Of a DNA stretch of 64,000 nt, positions 1 through 7,467 are shown in pieces. The stretch's first letter is position 1; each line of letters begins with the position of its first letter. The DNA is from Sulfitobacter geojensis (GTDB lineage: Bacteria; Pseudomonadota; Alphaproteobacteria; Rhodobacterales; Rhodobacteraceae). The stretch lies in NCBI RefSeq assembly GCF_000622325.1, contig NZ_JASE01000001.1, positions 1-64,000 of the forward strand, written 5' to 3'. The notes below the pieces were generated by a model. The model was not told where the DNA came from. It searched no databases and saw only the letters and a program-made list of their open reading frames with translations. Made by a program: the position numbers and the translations under genes.

Positions 1-1
1 C

Positions 2-859
2 CTTGCCACCAACACCTCCGCGCTAAACATCGACGAAATCGCCGCGATGACCAAGCGGCCCGAGGACGTGATCGGCCTGCACTTCTTCTCTCCCGCGAAT
101 GTGATGAAATTGCTGGAAATCGTGCGTGCTAAGCACACAGCAGATGACGTTGTCGCAACCTGCATGGACCTTGCCAAAACGATCAACAAAATCGCCGCGC
201 TGGTCGGCGTCTGTCCCGGTTTTGTCGGCAACCGCATCCTGTTCGCGCGTCAGATTCAGGCCAATAAATTGGTCTACCAAGGCGTAATGCCATGGGACGT
301 GGACGCCGCATTGAACCAGTTCGGTTTCAAAATGGGACCCTTCCAGATGTCCGATCTGGCGGGTCTTGATATCGGCTGGTCCAAAGGGGCCAAGACAGAA
401 AACCCGATCCGCGATGCCCTGTGCGAACTGGACCGACGCGGTCAGAAAACCAAGGCGGGGTTCTATGACTATGACGAAAACCGCCGCCCCATCCCGTCCG
501 ATGTAACCGCTGGCATCATCAAGGATATCACAGGTGCCGAGCCATCTACGATGAGCGCGGAAGAAATCATCGAGATCTGCATCTATCCGATGATCAACGA
601 GGCCGTGAAAATCCTCGAAGAGAACAAAGCGCAGCGCCCGTCGGATGTCGATGTGGTCTGGCTTAACGGCTATGGCTGGCCAGCGGACAAGGGGGGGCCG
701 ATGTTCTACGGCGATATGGTCGGCGCCCAAGCGGTACTGGATCGCATGGAAAAGCTGGGGGCCGATGATCCTGCCTTCGCTCCGGCAGAGACCCTGCGCA
801 AACTGGCCGCATCTGGCGGTAAATTCACTGAAATCGACACCGGAGGGCTGAAAGTATGA
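2..859 (+). CDS. 3-hydroxyacyl-CoA dehydrogenase (FadB/FadJ-type), C-terminal part
   Basis: The reading frame is open at the left edge, so only the last 285 residues are present. What remains is the end of the NAD-binding 3-hydroxyacyl-CoA dehydrogenase domain (TNTSALNIDEIA, then GLHFFSPANVMKLLEIV) followed by the two C-terminal 3HCDH helical domains (GVCPGFVGNRI; GYGWPADKGGPMFYGD). Family knowledge says it oxidises L-3-hydroxyacyl-CoA with NAD+, usually fused to an N-terminal enoyl-CoA hydratase that would lie outside this window. Its TGA overlaps the ATG of the next gene (ATGA), so the two are translationally coupled. The family is certain; whether it is bifunctional cannot be seen. Confidence 0.93.
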   Translation, partial: LATNTSALNIDEIAAMTKRPEDVIGLHFFSPANVMKLLEIVRAKHTADDVVATCMDLAKTINKIAALVGVCPGFVGNRILFARQIQANKLVYQGVMPWDVDAALNQFGFKMGPFQMSDLAGLDIGWSKGAKTENPIRDALCELDRRGQKTKAGFYDYDENRRPIPSDVTAGIIKDITGAEPSTMSAEEIIEICIYPMINEAVKILEENKAQRPSDVDVVWLNGYGWPADKGGPMFYGDMVGAQAVLDRMEKLGADDPAFAPAETLRKLAASGGKFTEIDTGGLKV

Positions 860-1635
860 GCTACGAATTCATCAAAACCGAGAAAAAGGGCCATATTCTG
901 GTCGTCACCATGAATCGGCCCGATGTCTACAACGCGGTGCATGTGGATATGCACAACGAGATGGCCGATTGCTGGGACGCCTTCGCAGCAGATCAGGATC
1001 TGTGGGTCGCGGTCTTGACCGGTGCAGGCGACAAAGCGTTCTCAGCAGGGAATGACCTTAAGGCGACGGCGGCGGGTGGCAGCAAAGCCAAGATGACCGA
1101 GAGCGGTTTCGCCGGACTATCCTCGCGCTTCAATCTGGAAAAACCGATCATCGCGGCCGTCAACGGCTTTGCCATGGGCGGCGGATTTGAAACGGCTCTG
1201 TCCTGTGACATTATCCTCGCCTCCGAGAACGCCAAGTTTGCGTTGCCCGAAGTCAAGGTCGGCTTCTTCGCCGCCGCCTCCGGCGTGCAGCGTCTGTCAC
1301 GGTATATCGGGCGGCTCGCCGCGCAGGAAATGATGTACACCGGTCGCACAATAATGGCGGACGAGGCGCTTAAGATGGGTTGCGTCAACGAGGTGCATCC
1401 GCACGACCAGCTGATGGAAAAGGCGATGGAGAAGGCCGAGCAGCTGTGCACTGTTTCCCCTTCCGCCGTCAAAGCGACCAAGCGTGTGATGAACGATATG
1501 TATGTCCGCGACGGGTTCGCAGACAGCATCGCCTTCTCGCGCGAGGTTATCGCAGACCTGAGCAAAACCGAAGATTTCAAAGAGGGCGTCAACGCCTTTG
1601 TCGAGAAACGCGCACCCAACTGGGTGAACAAGTAA
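856..1635 (+). CDS. enoyl-CoA hydratase/isomerase family protein
   Basis: A crotonase-fold protein of 259 residues, normal for the family. The core motif AAVNGFAMGGGFETALSCD provides the oxyanion hole and a glutamate at the position of the first catalytic Glu; LPEVKVG supplies the second. Both acidic residues needed for hydration are therefore present, although the usual GAGG loop is changed to AASG. Expected role: reversible hydration of a 2-enoyl-CoA in the cytosol. It sits between a FadB-type dehydrogenase and an acyl-CoA dehydrogenase in a tight plus-strand operon. The separate hydratase beside a FadB-type protein suggests an unusual chain or branch specificity (inference). CaiD-like or isomerase activity cannot be excluded. 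Confidence 0.93.
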   Translation: MSYEFIKTEKKGHILVVTMNRPDVYNAVHVDMHNEMADCWDAFAADQDLWVAVLTGAGDKAFSAGNDLKATAAGGSKAKMTESGFAGLSSRFNLEKPIIAAVNGFAMGGGFETALSCDIILASENAKFALPEVKVGFFAAASGVQRLSRYIGRLAAQEMMYTGRTIMADEALKMGCVNEVHPHDQLMEKAMEKAEQLCTVSPSAVKATKRVMNDMYVRDGFADSIAFSREVIADLSKTEDFKEGVNAFVEKRAPNWVNK

Positions 1636-1656
1636 TCCACGCCAAGGAGGCACACT

Positions 1657-2973
1657 ATGTCCGATACAAACTCACCACTCAGCCTGAACAATCTGGAAAT
1701 GTCAGAGGGCAACAAGCCCCTGCTGAACGCCGTGATCAAACACATCCGCGAAAACGTGGATCCGATCAGCGAAGAATACCACCGTCTGGGCGATGCGCAG
1801 GAGGACCGCTGGTCCTATCACCCGCGCCAGCTGGAACTGCTGGAAGGTGCCAAGCAAAAAGCGCGGGATGCGGGGCTTTGGAACTTTTTCCTGCCGAATG
1901 CCGAAACCGGTGAGGGTCTGTCGAACCTCGATTACGCCTATATCGCTGCCGAACTGGGCAAGAACCCGCTGGCATCGCAAACGCTTAACTGTTCCGCGCC
2001 TGACACGGGCAACATGGAAGTGCTGGAGCGTGTCGGCACGCCGGAGCAGAAAGAGAAATGGCTCAAGCCCCTGCTCGCGGGTGAAATCCGGTCTGCATTT
2101 GCGATGACCGAACCCGATCGTGCGTCATCCGATGCCAAGAACATCGCCATGTCTGCCGTACTGGAAAACGGCGAATGGGTGCTGAACGGCGAGAAATATT
2201 ATATCTCCGGTGCAGGTGATCCGCGCTGTAAGATCATGATTGTCATGGTGAAAACCTCGCCTGATGCCGAACCCTTCCGCCAGCAAAGCCAGATTCTTGT
2301 GCCGATGGACCACCCTGGTGTGGAAATCCTTGGGCCGATGCATGTGTTTGGTCACGATGATGCGCCACACGGCCACATGCACATCAAGTTCACCAATGTA
2401 CGCGTCCCTGAAACAAACATGCTGTGGGGTGAGGGCAAGGGTTTCGAAATCTCCCAAGTTCGCCTTGGACCTGGCCGCATTCACCACTGCATGCGCTCTA
2501 TCGGGCAGGCCGAAAAGGCGCTGGACCTGATGATTGAACGCGGTCTCTCCCGCGTGGCCTTTGGCAAAAAGATCGTCGATCTGGGCAAGAACATGGAAAC
2601 GATCTCTCGCGCTAAAATCGAGATTGAATCCATGCGTTTGCTGGTGCTGAAAGCCGCCAAAGCGATGGACGTGCTGGGCAACAAAGAGGCCCGCATCTGG
2701 GTGTCGATGATCAAGGCGAAAGTGCCGGAGCAGGTTTGCGACATCATTGATCAGGCCATGCAAGTACATGGTGCGACAGGTATTTCCCAGTGGTCACCCC
2801 TGTCCGGTATGTACGCCCAGCAGCGCACGCTGCGTTATGCGGATGGCCCTGATGAGGTTCACCACCACGTTATCGCGCGTCACGAAGTACAAACGTACAA
2901 GGATAGCAACGAGCGTCAGGACGCGGCCAAGCAGCACACTGAAAACCGCGGCTCTGCGGGGTTCATGGGATGA
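1657..2973 (+). CDS. acyl-CoA dehydrogenase family protein, ACAD10/11-like
   Basis: This 438-residue flavoenzyme is longer than classical acyl-CoA dehydrogenases (about 380). The middle FAD-binding domain carries FAMTEPDRASSDAKNI and LNGEKYYISGAGD. The C-terminal domain carries GPGRIHHCMRSIGQAEKAL, QVHGATGISQWSPLSGMY and RYADGPDEVHHHVIA. GRIHHCMR and ADGPDEVH are hallmarks, as I know them, of the ACAD10/ACAD11 branch, whose bacterial relatives include LvaC of the Pseudomonas putida levulinate pathway; there they act on phosphorylated 4-hydroxyacyl-CoA. The Asp of ADGPDEVH sits where classical enzymes have the catalytic Glu. A start preceded by AAGGAGG supports 1657. It couples to the next SDR by ATGA. 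Substrate is inferred, not shown. Confidence 0.9.
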   Translation: MSDTNSPLSLNNLEMSEGNKPLLNAVIKHIRENVDPISEEYHRLGDAQEDRWSYHPRQLELLEGAKQKARDAGLWNFFLPNAETGEGLSNLDYAYIAAELGKNPLASQTLNCSAPDTGNMEVLERVGTPEQKEKWLKPLLAGEIRSAFAMTEPDRASSDAKNIAMSAVLENGEWVLNGEKYYISGAGDPRCKIMIVMVKTSPDAEPFRQQSQILVPMDHPGVEILGPMHVFGHDDAPHGHMHIKFTNVRVPETNMLWGEGKGFEISQVRLGPGRIHHCMRSIGQAEKALDLMIERGLSRVAFGKKIVDLGKNMETISRAKIEIESMRLLVLKAAKAMDVLGNKEARIWVSMIKAKVPEQVCDIIDQAMQVHGATGISQWSPLSGMYAQQRTLRYADGPDEVHHHVIARHEVQTYKDSNERQDAAKQHTENRGSAGFMG

Positions 2974-3740
2974 GCGCGCTTTTCGATCTGACCGGCAAGG
3001 TGGCGCTGTTGACCGGCGCCTCCAAGGGCATGGGGCTGGCGATGGCCACCGCTCTGGCAGAGCATGGCGCGACGGTCGTCATCTCTGCGCGCAAGCAGGA
3101 CCAGCTTGATGAAGCGGCCGAGGGCATCAATGCCCTTGGCAAGGGCAAAGCTTACGGCGTGTCGTGCAACGTGGGGTATAAAGAGCAACTTCAGGCGCTG
3201 GTTGACAAGACGCACGAGCTTGCCGGTCCTATTGACGCGGTCATCGGCAATGCGGGCGTTAACCCCTATTATGGCAAGACGTCGGAAATCCCTGATGACG
3301 CTTACCAGAAAACGATGAACGCCAACGTGCTGTCCAACCTCTGGCTGGCACAGATGGTGGCCCCCGATATGGTCGAAAAGGGATCAGGATCGATGGCGTT
3401 CACCTCTTCCATCGGTGCGTTCAAACCGTCGGTAATGTTGGGCACCTATGGCATGTCCAAACTGGCGCTGATCGGTCTTTGCCGCAACCTTGCTGCCGAA
3501 TTCGGCCCCAAAGGCCTGCGGTTTAATGCAATCTGCCCCGGCCTCGTAAAAACAGAATTCGCACGTGAACTTTGGGACAATCCCGAAGTCGCCAAACGGA
3601 TCGAAGAAGACATCCCGATGCGGCGTTTGGGCGATCCCGAAGACTTTGCTGGGCTTGCGGTCTATCTTGCCTCCGATGCCAGCAAATACATGACCGGACA
3701 GGCGTTGACCGTCTGTGGCGGCTCTAACATGTGGACATAA
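2970..3740 (+). CDS. SDR family oxidoreductase
   Basis: Classical short-chain dehydrogenase of 256 residues. The cofactor site is LTGASKGMGLAMA (TGxxxGxG), NAG appears in IGNAGVNPYYG, and the active site is Ser in FTSSIGAFKPS followed by YGMSK (YxxxK). ICPGLVKTEFARE and MTGQALTVCGG match the usual C-terminal substrate loop and end. It overlaps the acyl-CoA dehydrogenase gene by four bases and is followed three bases later by a second SDR, so it is almost certainly co-transcribed. Probable role: NAD(P)-dependent oxidation or reduction of a hydroxy/keto-acyl-CoA; the SDR (LvaD) in the P. putida lva operon is a functional parallel. Exact substrate unknown. Confidence 0.9.
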   Translation: MSALFDLTGKVALLTGASKGMGLAMATALAEHGATVVISARKQDQLDEAAEGINALGKGKAYGVSCNVGYKEQLQALVDKTHELAGPIDAVIGNAGVNPYYGKTSEIPDDAYQKTMNANVLSNLWLAQMVAPDMVEKGSGSMAFTSSIGAFKPSVMLGTYGMSKLALIGLCRNLAAEFGPKGLRFNAICPGLVKTEFARELWDNPEVAKRIEEDIPMRRLGDPEDFAGLAVYLASDASKYMTGQALTVCGGSNMWT

Positions 3741-3743
3741 GAT

Positions 3744-4517
3744 ATGGATATCAAAGATAAAATCTGTGTTGTCACCGGTGCTGCCAGTGGCATTGGCAAG
3801 GCCCTGTGCCTGGCCTTTGCCGACGCCGGTGCACGGCAGGTTGTATGTGTGGACATGAACGGTGACGGCGCGGCAGAAACTGCCGAAGCTGTGGGCGGTG
3901 CTGCCTATACGGTTGATGTGTCGGACGAGGCCCAGATCAATGCGATGATCGAGAGTGTCGAAAAAGACATCGGACCAATTGATCTATATTGGTCGAATGC
4001 GGGTATCGCGGTCGGGGGCGGGATGGAAACACCCAACACCGAATGGCAACGCGTCTGGGACATCAATGTGATGGCCCATGTCTGGGCCGCGCGACAGTTG
4101 GTCCCCCTAATGGCGGCACGTGGCGGCGGCTATCTGCTGAACACCGCTTCTGCGGCGGGATTGCTGAACCAGATCGGATCAGCGTCTTACGGTGTCACAA
4201 AACACGCCGCCGTGGGTCTGGCCGAATGGATTGCGCTGACCCATGGGGACGAGGGCATCAAGGTCTCCGTGCTCTGTCCGCAGGCAGTGCGCACCGAAAT
4301 GACTCGCGGTCACGAGGACCACGTCGCCGCAATCAACGGCATGATGGAACCCGAACCGGTTGCGCAAATCTGTCTCGATGCGATCCGCGATGAGACCTTC
4401 CTGATTTTGCCGCATGAAGAAGTGCGCGAATACATGAAGAACAAGACCAACGACTACGATCGCTGGATCGGTGGCATGCGCAAGTTAAACCGCAAATTCG
4501 CAGATAAGAAAATGTAA
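3744..4517 (+). CDS. SDR family NAD(P)-dependent oxidoreductase
   Basis: A second classical SDR of 257 residues. VTGAASGIGKALCLAF is the dinucleotide-binding loop and CVDMNGDGA suggests an acidic residue after beta-2, favouring NAD(H). YWSNAGIAVGGG gives NAG; the active site is LNTASAAGLLNQIGSASYGVTK with Ser and Tyr-x-x-x-Lys. It starts three bases after the preceding SDR stop. The C-terminal stretch (YMKNKTNDYDRWIGGMRKL) is typical of SDRs in acyl-CoA or sterol-like catabolic clusters. It probably acts on a different intermediate than its neighbour, because the two share little beyond motifs. Substrate unknown. Confidence 0.9.
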   Translation: MDIKDKICVVTGAASGIGKALCLAFADAGARQVVCVDMNGDGAAETAEAVGGAAYTVDVSDEAQINAMIESVEKDIGPIDLYWSNAGIAVGGGMETPNTEWQRVWDINVMAHVWAARQLVPLMAARGGGYLLNTASAAGLLNQIGSASYGVTKHAAVGLAEWIALTHGDEGIKVSVLCPQAVRTEMTRGHEDHVAAINGMMEPEPVAQICLDAIRDETFLILPHEEVREYMKNKTNDYDRWIGGMRKLNRKFADKKM

Positions 4518-4531
4518 GAAGGAAGCCCGAG

Positions 4532-4903
4532 ATGATTGGCTATACCACCATCGGCGTTTCCGACATGGAGCGCGCCAAAACTTTCTACAGTGAACTGTTC
4601 GCCGAACAGGGTGCGAAAGTTGTGATCGATTCGGGGCGCATCGCCTTTATCGGGACAAAACGGGGCGAACCGATGCTGGCGGTTTGCGAACCCTACAACA
4701 AGGAAGCACCGACAGCGGGCAACGGCACGATGATCGCCTTTCCGACGTCCACCAAAGAAGAAGCTGAAGCGATGTACCATCGGGCCATCAAACTGGGTGC
4801 AACGGATGACGGCGCACCGGGGCAGCGTATTCCCGACCGGTTCTATGGCGCTTATGTCCATGATCCCGACGGCAACAAGCTGTGCTTTTTCGTATTCGGT
4901 TAA
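4532..4903 (+). CDS. VOC family protein (glyoxalase/bleomycin-resistance fold)
   Basis: Small single-domain protein of 123 residues with the start IGYTTIGVSDMERAKTFYSELF and the end FYGAYVHDPDGNKLCFFVF, both standard for the vicinal-oxygen-chelate fold. The usual metal-binding His near the N-terminus is replaced (IGYTTIGV rather than a His-containing beta strand). Metal use and enzyme activity are therefore uncertain; many such proteins are uncharacterised. The ribosome-binding site GAAGGAAG precedes the ATG. It is the last gene of the plus-strand acyl-CoA operon and is followed at once by a hairpin between converging genes. Confidence 0.85.
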   Translation: MIGYTTIGVSDMERAKTFYSELFAEQGAKVVIDSGRIAFIGTKRGEPMLAVCEPYNKEAPTAGNGTMIAFPTSTKEEAEAMYHRAIKLGATDDGAPGQRIPDRFYGAYVHDPDGNKLCFFVFG

Positions 4904-4908
4904 CAGAA

Positions 4909-4936
4909 CGGGGCGCTGGTTAACTCCTGCGCCCCG
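4909..4936. terminator. inverted repeat between convergent genes, probable bidirectional terminator
   Basis: CGGGGCGC and GCGCCCCG form a perfect 8-bp GC stem around a 12-base loop. It starts five bases after the VOC stop and lies just before the stop of the convergent 520-residue gene at 4944. There is no long T-run on either side, so it may act as a weak or stabilising hairpin. Confidence 0.6.
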
Positions 4937-4943
4937 CCTTGGG

Positions 4944-6506
4944 TTATCCGGCGGGCACTTTGTATTTCTTAAGCGCCTTTTCAATCTCGGCATCGACAAG
5001 CTTTTGAATGGCCTTGTCTTTCTTCAAAGCCTCCTCGGCAATTTTGCCAAGCTTGGCCTCGTTTTCGCTACCGGAACTTTTTGCGATCACCGCATCGAAC
5101 CCGGCCTGAAGCGATTTGTCACTGACCTTGTTCATGACATCTGCCCACATCTTGGCCTTAAGCGTGTTGGGAATTTCCATTCCCTTGGTCGCTTTATCCC
5201 AGCGGGCGGGAAGGATTTTGCCCTGCAAGATATCCTTGTTCTTATAGGCCCACTTCTTTTGAAAGCTGCCAAGGTTCTTGACCAATCCGCCAAGCAATGC
5301 GGAATAAAGGATATTCTGAACCGCCTTGTCGAAATCCTTTTGCGTCGGGGCTTTGCCCTTCTTCACCGACTCCCCCAGCATTTTGACGGTCTCGTTGATC
5401 GCTGACTTGATGACCTCCTGACCGGAGCCTGCAAGGTAGTTGGAAATGAATTTTTCAAGCTGTTTGGTCGCCATGAACGGCACTTTGGACGCGAGGCGTG
5501 GGGCCACGGCCTTGGCCGCGTCATCGCACCAGCCCAAGGGGATTTTCGACCCTATACCGCCGGTCAAACCGCCAATTGTGCCGTCGATCACAACCGCTTG
5601 AATCGAATCCCAGGCGGTAACCTTGTTCCCGCTTGCGTGTTTGCCCAGCTCCTGACTGGCGCTTTGCAAGATCCCGACACCCGCGCCAGAAGTCACAGCA
5701 GCACCGCCGGCAGACATACCACCCGCAATCAAAACCGGTGTGGCCAAAGCCCCGACAACCGCAAAACACACCGCCGAAGAAACGCCCAAGACAACAACGG
5801 TCGTCTGGGCGGAGCCGGTGAATTCCCTCAGGAACCTTAGCAAATCGGCCTGAAACGCGTTAATCGCCTTCTCCGCTTCGGGCAGGGCTGCATCGATCAA
5901 AGCTAGATCCTTGGACGAAATGGCCCGTTCAAGTTTGCCACTGGCCGAGATAGATTTCAGCGCCAGCTTGTTCTTTGGCATCGTCACGCCGCCACCTTCG
6001 ATGATGATCACCTGCGCAACCGCTTTCAAAAGACCGTCTTTCAACATTGCTGTATCCAGATAGTCCTCATAGGTGCTCATCGCGTTTTTATGACATGAAA
6101 TCAGCGACTTCATATAGGGTGTCAAATTATTGATGACGTCCTTTTTGACGGCTTCGAACTCCTTTTGTGTGCATTCGATCTGCTTGCCACGGAACGTTAC
6201 CTGCACGCGCGGTTCTTTCGCGGCGTCTTTCAACGCCTTCACGTATTTTGGTTTGAGCGCCAGAAACGTCCGCTGACCGGGATCAATGACCTGATCCGGT
6301 TTTTTGATCCCGATTTTCTTTTGGTATTTTTCGATGGCTTTCAGCAGCCCGGTGTCAACTTTCGGTGACGTGCCGAGCGGGCCGATTTTGTTTGCTTCCA
6401 ACATTTGGCGAATGACCAGCACATCCGCAGGTTTGTTTTTGACTGGTTTTCCATCACTCTCGCGCGGGGAAAGACCCACCGGAGCGGTAATTTTAACATC
6501 TGACAT
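4944..6506 (-). CDS. peptidoglycan-binding-like protein with glycine-rich hydrophobic core, function unknown
   Basis: 520 residues with three visible parts. Residues about 25-95 resemble a PG-binding-1 domain (DVLVIRQMLEANKIG, LLKAIEKYQKKIGI, VIDPGQRTFLAL). Residues about 230-290 are hydrophobic and Gly/Ala-rich (VVVLGVSSAVCFAVVGALA, SAGGAAVTSGAGVG), followed by VIDGTIGGLTGGIG, a glycine-zipper-like stretch. The last 200 residues are Lys-rich and helical. No signal peptide is seen. This layout recalls effector-like or membrane-inserting proteins delivered by contact-dependent machines, but no secretion or immunity gene is adjacent. It stands alone, convergent with the VOC gene, with its own ribosome site (AGGGA). 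Its high lysine content differs from its neighbours and may mark transfer. Function not established. Confidence 0.75.
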   Translation of the reverse strand: MSDVKITAPVGLSPRESDGKPVKNKPADVLVIRQMLEANKIGPLGTSPKVDTGLLKAIEKYQKKIGIKKPDQVIDPGQRTFLALKPKYVKALKDAAKEPRVQVTFRGKQIECTQKEFEAVKKDVINNLTPYMKSLISCHKNAMSTYEDYLDTAMLKDGLLKAVAQVIIIEGGGVTMPKNKLALKSISASGKLERAISSKDLALIDAALPEAEKAINAFQADLLRFLREFTGSAQTTVVVLGVSSAVCFAVVGALATPVLIAGGMSAGGAAVTSGAGVGILQSASQELGKHASGNKVTAWDSIQAVVIDGTIGGLTGGIGSKIPLGWCDDAAKAVAPRLASKVPFMATKQLEKFISNYLAGSGQEVIKSAINETVKMLGESVKKGKAPTQKDFDKAVQNILYSALLGGLVKNLGSFQKKWAYKNKDILQGKILPARWDKATKGMEIPNTLKAKMWADVMNKVSDKSLQAGFDAVIAKSSGSENEAKLGKIAEEALKKDKAIQKLVDAEIEKALKKYKVPAG

Positions 6507-6594
6507 AATGTGTCCCTGAATTTAAATGATATTAGGGTTGCCCAGAATGCCACATCGATCAAGTGTGGATTTCCTTACTATTCTCGCGTTCCGG

Positions 6595-7458
6595 TCAGGT
6601 TTTCGCCAGCGGGCGCATTAACCCTTCTTGTGCAACACTCGCCACCATCTGTCCGCTTTGGCTGTAAATCGACCCGCGGTTAAACCCGCGCGCGCCGCCT
6701 GTCCAAGGGGCGTCAAGGTCATACAGATGCCAGTCTGAAAACTCGATCGGCGCGTGAAACCACATGGCGTGATCAAGGCTGGCGGTCATTACTTTACCCT
6801 GAAACCACGTAAGCCCGTGCGGACGCAGAGAGGAGCCAAGCAAGTTCATGTCAGACGCATAGGCCAGAAGACAGTGCTGCATCTGCGCATTCTGGCCCTT
6901 GGCGGCTTCCATGCGGAACCATAACTGGTTGATGTCATCAGCGGCCTCGGGTTCGAAGAAATCGCGCGGTGCCACCTCGCGCAATTCGATGGGACGTTCG
7001 CGCAAAAAATCAGAACGGTATTTTTCCGGTATCCGCTCCACGAACTCCGCACGCAGCTCGTCACGGTTGGGCCAATCGTCAGGGGATCCGACATCTTTCA
7101 TCGGGTGCTGATACTCCCAGCCGTCTTCGGCCACGTGGAACGACGCGGACATATTGAAAATCTGTTTGCCATGCTGGATCGCCACCACCCGACGCGTTGT
7201 GAAACTGCCGCCATCACGGGCGCGGTCCACCTGATAGATGACCGGAATTTTTGGATCACCGGGGCGGATGAAATAGGCATGCAGGGAATGGCACAACCGG
7301 TCCGGCACGGTGCGATAAGCCGCCATAAGCGCCTGCGCAATCACGTGCCCCCCGAAAATCCGCATGGTCGTTTCGCCACCACCGCCAATCCCGCGAAACA
7401 GGTCGACCTCAAGCTGTTCAATGTCCAGCAGGTGCAGCAGTTCTTCGGCAGGGGTCAT
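6595..7458 (-). CDS. tesB: acyl-CoA thioesterase II (TesB type)
   Basis: 287 residues, the usual TesB length, with two hot-dog domains. The N-terminal domain has IFGGHVIAQALMAAYRTVP and SLHAYFIRPGDPKIPVIYQV; the C-terminal domain has ASLDHAMWFH, whose Asp is the catalytic residue in E. coli TesB, and SQSGQMVASVAQEGLMR, which supplies the catalytic Gln. It hydrolyses medium or long acyl-CoA to free acid and CoA in the cytosol. It is the last gene of the liv/acetoacetyl-CoA synthetase operon, nine bases after the synthetase stop. In this setting it could relieve CoA trapping during catabolism (inference). Confidence 0.93.
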   Translation of the reverse strand: MTPAEELLHLLDIEQLEVDLFRGIGGGGETTMRIFGGHVIAQALMAAYRTVPDRLCHSLHAYFIRPGDPKIPVIYQVDRARDGGSFTTRRVVAIQHGKQIFNMSASFHVAEDGWEYQHPMKDVGSPDDWPNRDELRAEFVERIPEKYRSDFLRERPIELREVAPRDFFEPEAADDINQLWFRMEAAKGQNAQMQHCLLAYASDMNLLGSSLRPHGLTWFQGKVMTASLDHAMWFHAPIEFSDWHLYDLDAPWTGGARGFNRGSIYSQSGQMVASVAQEGLMRPLAKT

Positions 7459-7467
7459 GGCTTACTT

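Noticed and set aside
6550..6568. Hairpin CCACA/TGTGG as terminator of tesB
   Set aside because: A 5-bp stem with a 9-base loop and no T-run is too weak to claim.
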